A DNA stretch of 64,000 bases from Thalassia testudinum (Eukaryota; Streptophyta; Magnoliopsida; Alismatales; Hydrocharitaceae), in the NCBI GenBank assembly GCA_037157565.1, contig JAZHRO010000073.1, positions 18,916,501-18,980,500 on the forward strand, given 5' to 3'. The translations under genes were made by a program, and so were the position numbers. Under the pieces are notes generated by a model. That model was not told where the DNA came from. It searched no databases and worked only from the letters and a program-made list of their open reading frames with translations. Below are positions 35,590 through 47,718 of this stretch, piece after piece; positions within the stretch are counted from its first letter, which is position 1, and each line of letters opens with the position of its first letter.

Positions 35590-37233
35590 AATACCCCTAT
35601 GCCTAAGTTTTGCTAATCCCTAGCAAAAGTGAAAGATGATGGAAGCAACAAAGGTTTCTTCTTTCTTTGTACCAAAAATTTAGAGATCCAAACAAATGTG
35701 AAGTGATAGTAGCCTAGATAATGGATCCAAGTGAAAAATCAACTTACATTTGAAGTTCGTACTTAACCCTTAATAAAATTCAACCGAGATAGGCATCTAC
35801 TTCTCTTAGGGATAAAGTAGAAAATGATATATAATTTGACCTTGGCTTTTTGGCTTAGGTAGGAGATACTGAGTTTAATGGATTTATTTTTGGTGCCTCA
35901 CACTCATCTGGTGCTACATGTAGTCCAATATTGCAGATTCTAAATCTCTAGACTATTAAATGAGTCAACCCATAGAGAGGTTAAACAAAACTGTGCTCTC
36001 TTGATGTTCCTTTGCTCTCACTCAGTCTCTCTTTTCTTTTTCTTTTTTTTTTATTTTTTTCTTTTTGAGATCACATATCTTATCAGATTTTGTAAATGTA
36101 CTCAATGTTTGGTAGCCTCACATGGCATTCACACCTCAACTAAAGTCCTAATAACCTTACAACTACGTTAGAAGTCCTCAGTCAGTATTCAGGCAATCAG
36201 AAATACTAAAAAGTAGGTATGGGTCATATTTGGTGGATCGTAATGAGTGTTTTTTTTGTTACTTTAAAAACATCGACACCTGATCAAATAGTCACCTAAG
36301 ATTCCTTTCAAAAAAAAATAGTCACCTAAGACAGCTATAACTTGAATTTTTTCTTCTTCTTTTTTTTTACATATATATATATATTTCTCTCTCTCTATTT
36401 TCTTTTTATTTTTCTTTTTTTTATAACTCTGACACAACATGACACAGACTTTTATTTATGAGGCATTATTAGAGATGATGATGGTCAAGAGGATATTGTG
36501 TGACTTATTTGGTGGAAGTGCCTACTCTCGGCACCGGGAAGGAATGAATAGGATAAACGTATTTCTGACTTTTGACATTAATACCCTCCTTCAGCCGAGA
36601 ATTCTATGAAGGGTTGTTGTAACCATCCACCATAGTCATAATTTTAGTAGGACTCAATCTCTGTGTATTTGCCTTATTTGGCGGCTCTCAGAAATTCACA
36701 CAATATTTATACACAGGAACAACGAGTGAAAACTATGCCTAACTTTGAGGTATCATCATCTAATTATCCATAACTTAAGAGTCCTTGCACTAGACTTAGC
36801 GCACCAGTAGTCTTTTTACTTTCTCCTAACAAATATTAGGTGGATCTAATAGAAGATAATATGCTTGACTCCCTTCAAACTATCCAAGGATTCAGCAGAC
36901 TAAAAATGTTTATTTATTTTCTACAAAGATCCATTATCCAATCTATGTGCAAGTAAAGTAATTGTATTGGATTCTAAACTTAGAAATAATATAAGAAGAA
37001 AATATTTAATGAAACTTCCGCTAAGGACTAAGCAATTCAACTCAAGAAAACAAGAGATTTTTTTTTCTTTTTTCTTTTTTTTGAACTAATGCACCTATCC
37101 TAATTGCATGCAAATATTTATAAATGCTATAAGCTTCTTCAGGTTATACCCCCCCATGCCTAAGATTGACAATGTCTTCATTGGAAAATTAAAGACATAG
37201 AAGGATACCACCTAAGGAGGAGAGTGGGAGGAG
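35590..37233 (-). other. Athila 3' noncoding region
   Basis: No envelope-like frame remains. T-rich tracts lie at 36030-36065, 36355-36422 and 37060-37082. ATGCCTAAGATTGACAATG at 37155 resembles the conserved segment that precedes the 3' LTR region in Athila/Tat elements. Confidence 0.6.
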
Positions 37234-37950
37234 CTAAGGCTCCTTAAGTCGAAGTGCGGCCAAAACCTGACCATCTGAAAGACTAACATAAGGTTTAAGT
37301 CGTTGGCCATTTACCTTAAAGCTCGCACCATAAGTAGGGTTCTGAATTTCTATTGCTCCATGAGGGAAGGCATTGATAACAACGTATGGCCCATCCCAGC
37401 CGGACTTGATCTTTCCTGGAAATAATCTAAGTCTGCAATTGAAAAGCCAGACCCACTGGTTGGGCTCAAAGGTCTTTCTAACGATGTGCTTATCATGGAA
37501 GACCTTTGTACGTTGTTTGTAAGCTTGAGAGGTTTCGTAGGCTTCATTGCGAAGCTCCCCAAGCTCACTTAACTCCAGCATGCGTGCCTTTCCTGCTTTA
37601 TCTAGATTTAAGTTAACGTTTTTAATAGCCTAATAAGCTTTCTAATGAATTTCAATGGGAAAGTGGCACGCCTTTTCGTAGACAAGATGGAAAGGAGACA
37701 TGCCCAAGGGAATCTTATAAGCTGTTCCGTAGGCCCAAAGAGCATCATTCAATTTTTTCGACCATTCCTTATGGTCGGGCCTAACAATTTTTTCCAGAAT
37801 CTATTTAATCTCCCTATTAGACACTTCAACTTGTCCACTTGTTTGGGGATGGTAAGGTGTAGTTATCATGTGGTTGACTCCTAAATTTGGAGTAATCTTG
37901 TGAAGTGTACATTCTTAAAGTGAGGTCTCCCATCACTTATGATTGTCCTT
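37234..37950 (-). pseudogene. Athila integrase, C-terminal part
   Basis: On the minus strand from 37950 the frame gives the end of the catalytic core ([23 protein letters not shown] with the catalytic Glu), [16 protein letters not shown], and then a C-terminal region (VRKTFEPNQWVWLFN, GPYVVINAFPHGAIEI) ending near 37234. It continues in phase with the N-terminal part at 42396 once the inserted copia element and one TCCTT are set aside. Stops interrupt it near 37805 and 37645. Confidence 0.88.
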
Positions 37951-39210
37951 TGTTGGAACCTTGTTCCACATCTTGTTTTGGTGTTAACAAAATTATTATG
38001 GATTAATGTTTGCAATTGAGTTCTTTCAGATTTAGGTGAAGATCAAGGCAAACAGGAAATGATGGAGGCTTGATGAAAAGAAGATCATGATAAGAAGGAG
38101 GCAAGATGACAAGGAAGAACCAAGGAGGAGAAGATCATCTTCGACCTTTAGTGTTTCTAGTTTAGATTTTTTATTTATAAATTGTATATACCTCTTAACA
38201 AAGGAATATAACTTAGATTGTAAAAATAATTAGAGATAAATTAGGATTAATATTGTGATCATTTTTTCAAAGAACATAATTGATTAAATCACTTAAAAAA
38301 GGTACTTGTTAACCCACAAGTACCGGTACTAAAGTTTAGTACCGGTACATGTGAGTTATAGGTTTGGATTTTTTAAGAAACAAACCTGTACCCTGCGAGT
38401 ACCGGTACTGGAGGTAACGAATACCAGTACTAATGATCAATATCGGTACAAGTGGGTTACAGATTTGTGTTAAGAGTTTGAAACCCAAATCTGAAAGCAA
38501 CAAGTACCGGTACCCACACTTTAGTACCGGTACCAGGTAGCCATTGGCTCAAAACAGAACGGCTAGAAAATTAATTTTGGCTATATGAATGTTGGGATTT
38601 AAACCCCAACGTCTAGTAGACGAATCCTTGAGGTCCTAAACTCTATAAATAAACCCTTGGACCCTTAGTTTGCATATGAGAAATAGAGAAGAAAAATTCT
38701 AGAGCTATATTTCATATTTTCACAATATTTTGAAGGAATAGTTTGCTGCTATCAATCTCTCTACGATTTTGCAAGCACATCAACGTGATTTCTTTACACA
38801 TTGTCAAGGCATTCACTTTCATTCTAGGCTCTCAAATTGGTAACATTATATTTACATTTGTTGAGAGGCTTAGGTTCTAGTTGTAAGATTTATCTTTCTT
38901 TCTTACACCTGTATTTCATTTGTTCTTAAGCATTTGCTTGTTGGGTTGTAACCAACCCGGTATTGTACTTGGGTTGAGGTAACCCGTTAATTACCTCGGT
39001 TAGTAAATTGATTTCCTCGAGGTTGAGGGAATCAGGTTAAAAACCCTAAGCTGGGAGGCTTAGGTAGTGGAGTACCCAAGAGAGGGGAACCACTGTACAT
39101 ATTGTGCCTATTTCTGTGGTTTGATTGATTGTGCAAATTTTCTTGTTATTACTGATTTTGTGTTTGAGTTTTTGTGCGCATAGCCATATATCCTATCTTT
39201 AGATCCCACA
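37951..39210 (+). repeat. Left LTR of inner copia element
   Basis: It runs from TGTTGGAACC to AGATCCCACA and matches 41132-42395 throughout. Between 38319 and 38534 it carries an array of AGTACCGGTACT-type palindromes (38319-38330, 38339-38348, 38398-38409, 38503-38513 and 38523-38534) with degenerate copies between them. Confidence 0.94.
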
Positions 39211-39212
39211 AG

Positions 39213-39225
39213 TGGTATCAGAGCC
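39213..39225 (+). other. Primer binding site, initiator tRNA-Met
   Basis: TGGTATCAGAGCC lies two bases after the LTR end and matches the initiator tRNA-Met complement over 13 bases. Confidence 0.92.
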
Positions 39226-39258
39226 AAGTTGCGAGAAGATGTGACAAATCGACTTGCA

Positions 39259-40800
39259 ATGGCATCTTCAGTCAAGTGCACCAAAGGACAGTCATCCACT
39301 CATCCTCCCTTCTTTGATGGGATGGACTATGGATATTGGAAGAGGAGGATGCAAGTCTTCCTCAAAGCAATGGACGAGGAGTCTTGGATTCTCATTCAAG
39401 AGAAGTACACGGATCCGGAGCCGTAGGAAGGTGTAGCTTGGACAACGGATCAAAAAAAGATCGTAGGTAACACAAAGGCGATGAATGCACTTTATTGTGC
39501 ATTATCAAGGGAGGAGTTCAACCGAATTTCGGCATGTGAATCCGCATATGAGATATGGAACACTCTCGAGGTCACCTACGAAGGTATAAGCAAGGTAAAA
39601 GAAACACGTATTTCTATTTTAACAGAAAATTATGAGTGTTTCAGGATGGAAAAAGGAGAAACAATTAAGGACATGTACACAAGGTTTGGAGAGATCGTGA
39701 ATCCAATGAAAAATCTAGGAGTCAAGCTGAAAGAGGAGTAGCTTGTAAGAAAGGTCTTGAGATCACTTACAAGCGATTGGTCTCCAAAGACCACAGTGAT
39801 CCAAGAGGCAAAGGATCTATCCACTCTCCCCTTGGATGATCTGATTGGAAGCCTTATGGCGTATGAAGTTCAATTGGAGAACATAAAGAAGAGAGAGGAG
39901 AAGGCAACAAGTAGGAAGAAAAGTATTGCTTTTAGAGCAATCACAAAGGACTTGGACTCAACATCATCGGAATCCGAAGATGAGGAGATGGAAATGCCTA
40001 CTAGGAAATTCTACAAATTCCTCAAGAAACAAGGTAAGCAAGTCAATAAAATTTCAACTAATGTTATTTGCTATGAGTGCAAGAAGAAGGGCCACTTACG
40101 GAAGGATTGCCCTATGAATAAGGAGAAGGAAGACAAAAGGAAAGACACAAAAGAAGTCAAGAAGAAGAAGAGGAGAGCTTTAAAAGCAACATGGGATGAT
40201 AGTGACTCCGGCATGGACACTGACTCTAGCGAATCGGATGACGACGAGGTCGCTCATCTATGTTTGGCAGCAACTACAGAAGATACAAACAATGAGGTAA
40301 ACCCTGATTTCTCTTTTGAAGAATTATTAGAAGCTTATGAGGAACTATATCATAAAGCTAAGTCATTTAAAAAGGAAAATAAGGTTTTAAAGAATAATTA
40401 TCAAACATTAGAATTAGAAAAATCATGTTTAGAAATAGAATTAGAAATATCAAAAGAAACTAATAATCAGCTGCATGCAAAGATATTAGAACTAGAAGAT
40501 ACTTACGAGCACTTTGAAGGGACTTTAAATAATCTTAAAATAACAACTAGGCTAAACACTGAATTTTGTGATTCATTAAAATCAAAATTTCAAAGTAAAA
40601 AGAATATACAAAATAAATCACATGCACCTAGGCATGCATGGATGTATCAAAAGGCTAAAAATCCCAAGAATTATAGATCTAACACTAAAAAGTTCTATAA
40701 ATCTCAGGATTTGAAAGGTGCTAACTCTAAAGGACCTACAAGAAAATGGATACCTAGAAAAGATATTTATTTTGCAAGAGTTAATCAAAGTAATCAATAG
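39259..40800 (+). pseudogene. copia gag, two in-frame stops
   Basis: The start is ATG 39259 (MASSVKCTKGQSS), placed by similarity to the outer gag. The capsid-like part has DYGYWKRRM, NALYCALSREEFNRIS and LEVTYEGISKVKE. A CCHC knuckle (CYECKKKGHLRKDC) starts at 40069, followed by a Lys-rich stretch, an acidic Asp/Ser patch (DSDSGMDTDSSESDDDE) and a long coiled coil to about 40560, then a basic tail. TAG codons at 39424 and 39739 are the only breaks; the first fits CAG to TAG. Gag would package element RNA into particles. Without a pol gene the element would need partner enzymes. Confidence 0.9.
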
Positions 40801-40952
40801 GTGTTCAAGGCACATAACGGAACACTTCAACCTTTCTATAGGTTGAATGAAGACCAAGAATGTTGGATGAGAGATGCTTGGTATCCACAAGCTCCATTTT
40901 ACTATTGGTAAATTTTATGGTATGATATTTTTTCATTTTTCTGTGATCGACA

Positions 40953-41131
40953 AAAAGGGGGAGATTATTAAAGATAGAGGGCAAATAGTAATATTTTTCG
41001 GGGGAGCATATATTGAGGGGGAGGATTTAATTAAAAGTTTTTTTCCTTCATATAACATTATTAAAAATTATTTTTATTCTTATAATTATCTATTTGCAAG
41101 ATAGTTTTGTCAACACCAAAAAGGGGGAGAT
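40953..41131 (+). other. Polypurine tract and upstream tract copies
   Basis: AAAAAGGGGGAGA at 41118-41130 abuts the right LTR. Similar purine tracts occur at 40953-40964, 41000-41006 and 41015-41024. Only the last can be the primer for the right LTR; the others may be relics of repeated extension or accessory tracts. Confidence 0.7.
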
Positions 41132-42395
41132 TGTTGGAACCTTGTTCCACATCTTGTTTTGGTGTTAACAAAATTATTATGGATTGATGTTTGCAATTGA
41201 GTTCTTTCAAATTTAGGTGAAGATCAAGGCAAATAGGAAATGATGGAGGCTTGATGAAAAGGAGAAGATCATGATAAGAAGGAGGCAAGATGAGAAGAAT
41301 CAAGGAGGAGACGATCATCTTCGACATTTAGTGTTTCTAGTTTAGATTTTTTATTTATAGATTGTATATGCCTCTTAACAAAGGAATATAACTTAGATCG
41401 TAAAAATAATTATAGATAAATTAGGATTAATATTGCAATCATTTTTTCAAAGAACATAATTGAGGTACTTGTTAACCCACAAGTACCGGTACTAAAGTTT
41501 AGTACCGATACATGTGAGTTAAAGGTTTGGATTTTTTAAGAAATAAACCTGTACCCTGCGAGTATCGGTACTCATGATCAGTATCGGTACTGGAGGTAAC
41601 GAGTACCGGTACTAATGATCAGTACCGGTACAAGTGGGTTAAAGATTTGTGTTAAGAGTTTGAAACCTAAATCTGGAAGCAACAAGTACTGGTACCCACA
41701 CTTTAGTACCGGTACCAGGTAGCCGTTGGCTCAAAACTGAATGGCTAGAAAATTAATTTTGGCTATATGAACATTGGGATTTAAACCCCAACATCTAGTA
41801 GATGAATCCTTGAGGTCCTAAACTCTATAAATAAACCCTTGGACCCTTAGTTTGCATATGAGAAATAGAGAAGAAAAATTCTAGAGCTATATTTCATATT
41901 CTCACAATATTTTGAAGAAGGAATAGTTTGCTGCTATCAATCTCTCTACGATTTTGCAAGCACATCAATGTGATTCCTTTACACATTGTCAAGGCATTCA
42001 CTTTCATTCTAGGCTCTCAAATTGGTAACATTATATTTACATTTGTTGAGAGGCTTAGGTTCTACTTGTAAGATTTATCTTTCTTTCTTACACCTGTATT
42101 TCATTTGTTCTTGAGCATTTGCTCGTTGGGTTGTAACAAACCTGTTATTGTACTTGGGTTGAGGTAACCCGTTAATTACCTCGGTTAGTAAATTGATTTC
42201 TTCGGGGTTGAGGGAATCAGGTTAAAAACCCTAAGTTGGGAGGCTTAGGTAGTGGAGTACCCAAGGGAGGGGAACCACTATACATATTGTGACTATTTCT
42301 GTGGTTTGATTGATTATGCAAATTTTCTTATTATTACTAATTTTGTGTTTGAGTTTTTTTGCGCATAGCCATATATCCTATCTTTAGATCCTACA
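41132..42395 (+). repeat. Right LTR of inner copia element
   Basis: TGTTGGAACC to AGATCCTACA. It carries the same AGTACCGGTACT array (about 41480-41715) with extra or missing units relative to the left LTR, for example an additional AGTATCGGTACTC near 41563. Confidence 0.94.
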
Positions 42396-42960
42396 TCCTT
42401 GGGCACCCATATCGAGAAATGAAATTAGCCCTAACAAAATCCAAGACCACGGAATGGTCGTTGGTCCATGTGGGTATGGCTTCTATCCATTTTGATACAT
42501 AGTCCACGGCCACAAGGATGTACTCATATCCGAAGGACACAGGAAAGGGACCCATGAAGTCAATTCTGCAAATATCAAAGATCTCAATCGGGAGAATAGG
42601 TTGCTAGGGCATCTCATCTCTTTTTCCAATGGTTCTCGTATGTTGGCAAGGTAGACATGCGCCCACATATGTATGTGCATCTCGGAATAATGTGGGCCAC
42701 CAAAAGCCAGATTGAAGAACCTTTTAGGCAGCCTTTTTTCGACTAAAATGCCCTCCACATTGGAGGTCATGGTAGAAACTCAGAACACTCCTTTGTTCTT
42801 CGTCAGGGATGCAACAATGGAATAACTGGTCAGGGACTATTCTAAAAAGCTCAGGTTCCTCCCAGTGATAAAATTTAGCGTCGAGAAGCAACCTGTCTTG
42901 CTTCTACTTGTCCCAAGTACTTGGGGTTATGCTCATGACCAGATAGTTCACTTTGTCAAC
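42396..42960 (-). pseudogene. Athila integrase, N-terminal part
   Basis: On the minus strand, out of phase with the longest open frame, one reads an HHCC finger (YHDLQCGGHF...CLPCQ) and the start of the core ([36 protein letters not shown]). The frame stops exactly at the copia insertion and continues at 37950. It retains the first catalytic Asp. One TAG lies in the stretch after the finger. Confidence 0.85.
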
Positions 42961-42963
42961 GAC

Positions 42964-44704
42964 CTAAGGAGTTTTGGCCTCCATGGTCATTAGAGACTCA
43001 TCAACGAAAGTCTCTTGGATACCACCAGCAGGGGTTGATGCCTTAATAAGGATCCTGGACAGATGATCTGCTACTACATTCTCAACTCCTTTCTTATCTT
43101 TTATTTCAAGGTCAAACTCTTGGAGTAGCAGAATCCAACGAATCAAATGAGGTTTGGTGTCCTTTTTAACAAGAAGATGCTTTAAAGCAGAATGATCAGT
43201 GAACACCACAACCTTGGACCCCAATAAATAAGATCGAAACTTTTCCAAAGCAAACACTACAGCAAGAAGTTCCTTTTCAATGACTGTGTAGTTTTGCTGA
43301 GGATCCGTAAGGGTCTTGCTGGCATAATGCAAAACATGAGGTTTGCCATCAACCCTTTGACCTAAGATCTCTCCCACTGAGAAATCAGAAGCATCGTACA
43401 TTAGTTCAAATGAGAGGGTCCAATCTGGTGCTTAGAGAATTGGCGCAGTAACAAGGGCTTTCTTCAAGACTTGGAAAGCCTCGCCGCATCTGTCATTAAA
43501 ATCAAAGGAAACATCCTTCGCTAACAAGTCACAGAATGACTTAGATTCTACTAAAATCTCTAATGAAGCACTTATAGAATCCAACATGGCTAAGAAAAGA
43601 TCTAACTTGACGAACATTGGTGGGCGATGAAAGCGTAGAGATGGAATCAATTTTGGCAGTCTCCACCTCTAATCCTCTCTCGGAAACTACATGCCCCAAA
43701 ACAATGCCCTGCTAGACCATAAAGTGGCTTTTCTCCTAGCTAAGAACTAGCTTTGCCTCTTCGCAACGGGTTAAGACTTTATCAAGGTGCAAAAGGCATA
43801 GGTCAAATGACGAGCCATAAATGGAGAAATCGTCCATGAAAATTTCTATAAACTCATCGATGATATCAGAAAAGATAGCCATCATACAACGTTGGAAAGT
43901 GATAGGAGCATTACATAACTCGAATGGCATTCAGTGGAATGCAAGTGTGCCATATGGGCTCGTGAAGGTGGTACGCTCCTAATCATCAGGAAAGACAACT
44001 ATCTGATCATACCCAGAGTACCTATCAAGGAAATAGAAGTACTTGTTCCCCGCCAGTTGTCCCAAAATATGATCAATAAATGGTAAGGGGAAATGGTCTT
44101 TCTGGGTAGCCGTGTTCAAACGATGGTAATCAATGCACACTCTCCAACCAGTTGAGGGTCTAGTGGTTGCCAACTCTCCTTGGTCATTTTCTTCCACAGT
44201 GATTCTTGCCTTTTTGGAAACCACATTTATAGGATTGACCCATTTACCATTTGAAATGGGATAGATAATTCCTGCATCCAGCCATTTCAGAATCTCCTTT
44301 TTTATAACCTCCTGCATATTGGGGTTGAGCCTTCTCTGCATGTCTCGAAAGGGCTTCATAGACTCGTCCATGTATATATGATGCATGTAGAGGGAGAGGT
44401 CGACACCCTTAATGTCAGCCATCAACCAAGCAATAGCTTCCTTGTGCTTTTGTAAGCACTCGAGCAAAGCTCCCTCTTGCGATTTAGTTAATGTAGATGA
44501 GATAATGACGTGGAGCGTGTTGTTAGGGCCAAGGAAAGCATACTTCAATGTGCTCGGGAGGGGTTTAAGCTCCAACTCAGGAGCCTTTTGAATTGAGGGT
44601 TTAAGCTGAGATGTTCCCGCCTTAGGTAGTGGATCCACCTTCAGGGTCCAGGGTGGGGACAGAGACTCTATGTGTACTCCTAGCAGCTCTTCTAATTTGG
44701 GCAT
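42964..44704 (-). pseudogene. Athila reverse transcriptase and RNase H, broken
   Basis: The RT fingers and palm run from 44704 (AIAWLMADIKGV, PISNGKWVNPINVV, GWRVCIDYHRLN, FPLPFIDHI) through 43979. After a stop comes MPFELCNAPITFQRCMM and the catalytic FMDD at about 43840. A frameshift near 43700 leads to the connection domain and RNase H (43401-42964: [50 protein letters not shown]). The order matches the Athila lineage. At least one frameshift and four stops are present. Confidence 0.92.
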
Positions 44705-44811
44705 ATCCCCTTCAGTTTCTTTAATAGTCAGAGGATGGTCTTTAGATATGACCTTTTGAAGGGGATCTCTACATAAGAGTCCTGGAGTAGTCTCCTTAAT
44801 GATTTCATCAA

Positions 44812-45255
44812 CTACTTCAATCTGGGAACAATTTTCAAATCCAGATTGCTTGTAGGTATAAAAACATTCAACCGGATCTTCTTGTTCCCAACGCCCATTT
44901 TAAGTGCTCCTGATCTACAATTGATAGAAGCATTGGTTGTGGCCAAGAAGGGGCATCCCAGGATAATGGACGGCTTGGTGGGCATATTGGATGGGTCAGT
45001 GTCAAGTATGAGAAAATCAACAGGGAAGAAGTCCTCCACTCTCACCAAGATATCTTCTAGCAATCCTTGCGGTGTCTTAAGTGATCTGTTTGCGACTTGG
45101 AGGATGATTAGACTAGGCTTTAAATCACCTCCTCCCAAAAGGTCATAGACAGAGCTCGGTAAAATGTTCACCCCCACACCTAGATTGAGTAGAGCCTCAT
45201 CAATTTGTTGGTTATCTATAACCACTGAAATGTACGAGGCCCCTGGGTCTCTCAT
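44812..45255 (-). pseudogene. Athila aspartic protease, active site altered
   Basis: The frame has LLNLGVGVNILPSSVYDLLG, where Athila elements carry DLGAS; the catalytic Asp is replaced by Asn (one G-to-A change). LQVANRSLKTPQG, FPVDFLILD and IILGCPFLATTNA complete the protease fold. The loss of the Asp alone would abolish activity. Confidence 0.85.
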
Positions 45256-45422
45256 TTTGGGGGGTGTTCCGTGTTAGAGTACCGAGCTAAAATGGTCAGC
45301 CAGGATGACCTTAGCTTGGACCTATCTCCTAGATTGATGTTCTAGGTGCACAAGTCCTTCAGAAACTTGGCATAGGATGGGATCTGTTTAATAGGACCCA
45401 ATAAAGGCAAGTTGATGTGGAC

Positions 45423-47056
45423 TTACCTGAAAGTGTCCATAATCTCATCCGTCTTATCCTTGGCTTCAGATGAGCCAACAGAAGATTCCCCAGGAGCGGA
45501 TAGGCACTCAGGATAGGGCACCCTCGGCTTTTGGGTAGAGGGGTCGTCATGTCGGGAAAGGGGTGGCAGAATGATGACATCCTCAAGGTGAGTGATTTCA
45601 AGCGAGGGAGAGCAGTGTGGCTCTTCCTCGGTGGAGATGGAAGTCGGGTCTGGTGTAGGAGGGGAATCCTGAGGGGTGACCGTAGGAGTGCTCCAAGGCT
45701 TGTCAATTTTCTTTCCACTCCTCAGCATAGTCACTACTTGGGCGTGCTCCCTGAATATGACCCCCTTACCCTTTGGGTTCTCCTTAGAAGAGATAGGCAA
45801 TTTCTCGGGATCCCGCTGCCTAACTGCCTCAGTAAGATGACCAATTTGGGATTGTATATCAGTGATCATCTTATTCTGAGATTGGATGACCATATTCTGA
45901 TGCTCTTGCATCGCTTTCATCATGGCTTTTAGTTCATCCATTTCAAAAGGCTTATTCTGAGGAGGGTTTGTATAGGATGGCTGGTATATGGGTTGGGGAG
46001 GTTGGGGTCTTGCATTCCCTAAGTTAGAAGCATCACCTTGCTTCCATGAAAGTTTGGATGGTTTCACCACCTCGGATTATAGGTATTGGAATAAGGGTTA
46101 TTACGAGGAGGTGGGCGGAAACCTTGGGCTGCGTTCAGGTCGCCCTGAATCAACCCAGGGAATTGATTTGCTTGGTGGCACTCTGCAGTGGCTTGCGTTG
46201 TGCTTTGGCAAATGGAGCATTCACTTGAAGCCTGAAAGATAGAGGCTGCTTGCTAGTTCATGCTGGAGTTTGCTAAAAGCCTATCAAAATTTTTGTTCAA
46301 TAATTGAATCTGATAAGCCAAATCCTAAGTAGCCCCGGCTTCATGGGCCTCTATCTTCCTCTGCAAGATTGATGGTTTTCTTTCTTGATAGGCAGAGGAC
46401 AAATGTATCGAATTATCACTTAATGTTTCAAATAATGCCCAGGCTTCATCCTCAGTTTTAGTCATGAAGGTTCTTGCACAGGCTACATCGATGGTTTGCC
46501 TGTGCCTTTCAGATAATCCATTATAGAACCTTTCAACCAATTGCCATCTTGGCATCTGATGGTGGGAGCATAACCTAAGGAGGTCATTAAAGCGCACCTA
46601 AATCTCGTGAAATTGCTCCCGTTCCTGTTGAGTAAAACCCATAATCTCTCTTCTGTAATGGTTGGTCTTACTCATGGGAAAGTACCTTTTCAAAAATTCT
46701 CCCTTAAGGGTGGCCCAATCATTTCCCCTTGCATCGAGGGTATGATACCAGTGCTTGGCCTTATCCTTAAGGGAGAAAGGAAATAAAGCCCTCATTAGGG
46801 CTTCATCAGTAAAGCCCTGAAGCTTCACCGTGGAATAAACCTCGGTAAATTCCTCAAGATGCCTGTAGGGATCCTCCCTAGTAGTACCATAGAAAGAGGG
46901 GAGTAAAGATATGGTGCTACTCTTGATTTCATAAGGATTATCCACTCCAGATCTTCGGATAGGTAGGGCTTGGTGGGTTGTAGAGAGGAAATAGTCTCTC
47001 AAGTTTCTCTGATTTTCACTAACCCTAACCTTTTCTTCAGGTCTTTCTTCTGCCAT
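45423..47056 (-). pseudogene. Athila gag, broken
   Basis: The start is ATG 47054-47056 (MAEERPEEKVRV), chosen because the domain follows directly; the open frame extends 35 codons further upstream without similarity. The capsid domain shows FYGTTREDPYRHLEEF, FPFSLKDKAKHWY and FLKRYFPMSK, then a TAG at 46598, then QLVERFYNGL. A degenerate knuckle (CSICQ...ECH) lies near 46170-46215. After a frameshift the frame at 46070-45423 gives a Pro-rich linker with a long helix (MDELKAMMKAMQEHQ). Confidence 0.88.
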
Positions 47057-47718
47057 TTTTCTTCTTTCTTGGTTGGCTTTTCTAATATTTCTCTTCGGTT
47101 CTGGGTTGAAAATAAGACTATTTCTAAGAGAACGCCTACCAAGCATACACCAAGCAAACACAATGCAACAGGTCTTTTGTTGATTTAAAGTACTTTAAGT
47201 CCTCTTTAAACTCTTCAGTTTGGCCAAATAGAGTCAAGGCAATGTTTCTCCGTTCCCACGTAAGTGGTATAAGAGAAATAAGACACTTGAGATTCCTGGT
47301 CAATATCTGTTAAGGAGGTTGAGACTTTTAGTTCCTTTAAGTGATCAATTAAGTTGTCAATCAATTACGCACCTTAAATTGACCTTCGAGTGCCTTAGAG
47401 ACGTATACTTTGTTGTAATGATATTCTCAAATGCTCAAGTAAAAAGGTACTCCAAGGATGGAACCAAGGGATGTAAGTAGGGCAAACCCTTTTTTTGAGG
47501 CGATGCATTAGCGGTGCCTCTTAACTAGCCTTAAATTCCTTTAAGGGGTGTCCCCCTCCTTAGAGTATCAAATCACTTGGGCAAAAGTTAATACCACCGT
47601 CACAAAGCGAGATAGGAGGGTTTGCAGCGATAAAGAGATCGATGCCTATAGCCTTAAGGGTCCAAGTCCTAGTGTAGTGCCTATAGTGCGTGCTCAGTGC
47701 AGGAAGTGTGCAACACAC
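47057..47718 (-). other. Athila leader
   Basis: Untranslated region between the gag start and the 5' LTR. I could not find a clear primer site: no TGGCGCC or TGGTATC lies next to the inferred LTR edge. The frame at 47548-47730 has no resemblance to a known protein. Confidence 0.5.

Larger units (their letters stand above)
37951..42395 (+). mobile_element. Inner copia gag-only element (TR-GAG type)
   Basis: 4445 bp with LTRs of 1260 and 1264 bp, an initiator-Met primer site, one gag frame and a purine tract directly before the right LTR. Only about 330 bp lie between the gag stop and the right LTR, so no polymerase genes exist. TCCTT flanks it on both sides (37946-37950 and 42396-42400), an exact target duplication in the Athila integrase gene. 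In the first 115 bp the LTRs differ at three positions, all transitions, so this is the youngest insertion of the nest. Confidence 0.94.

Noticed and set aside
46841..47188. Plus-strand ORF at 46970-47188 opposite gag
   Set aside because: It is the shadow of the Athila gag frame on the minus strand.
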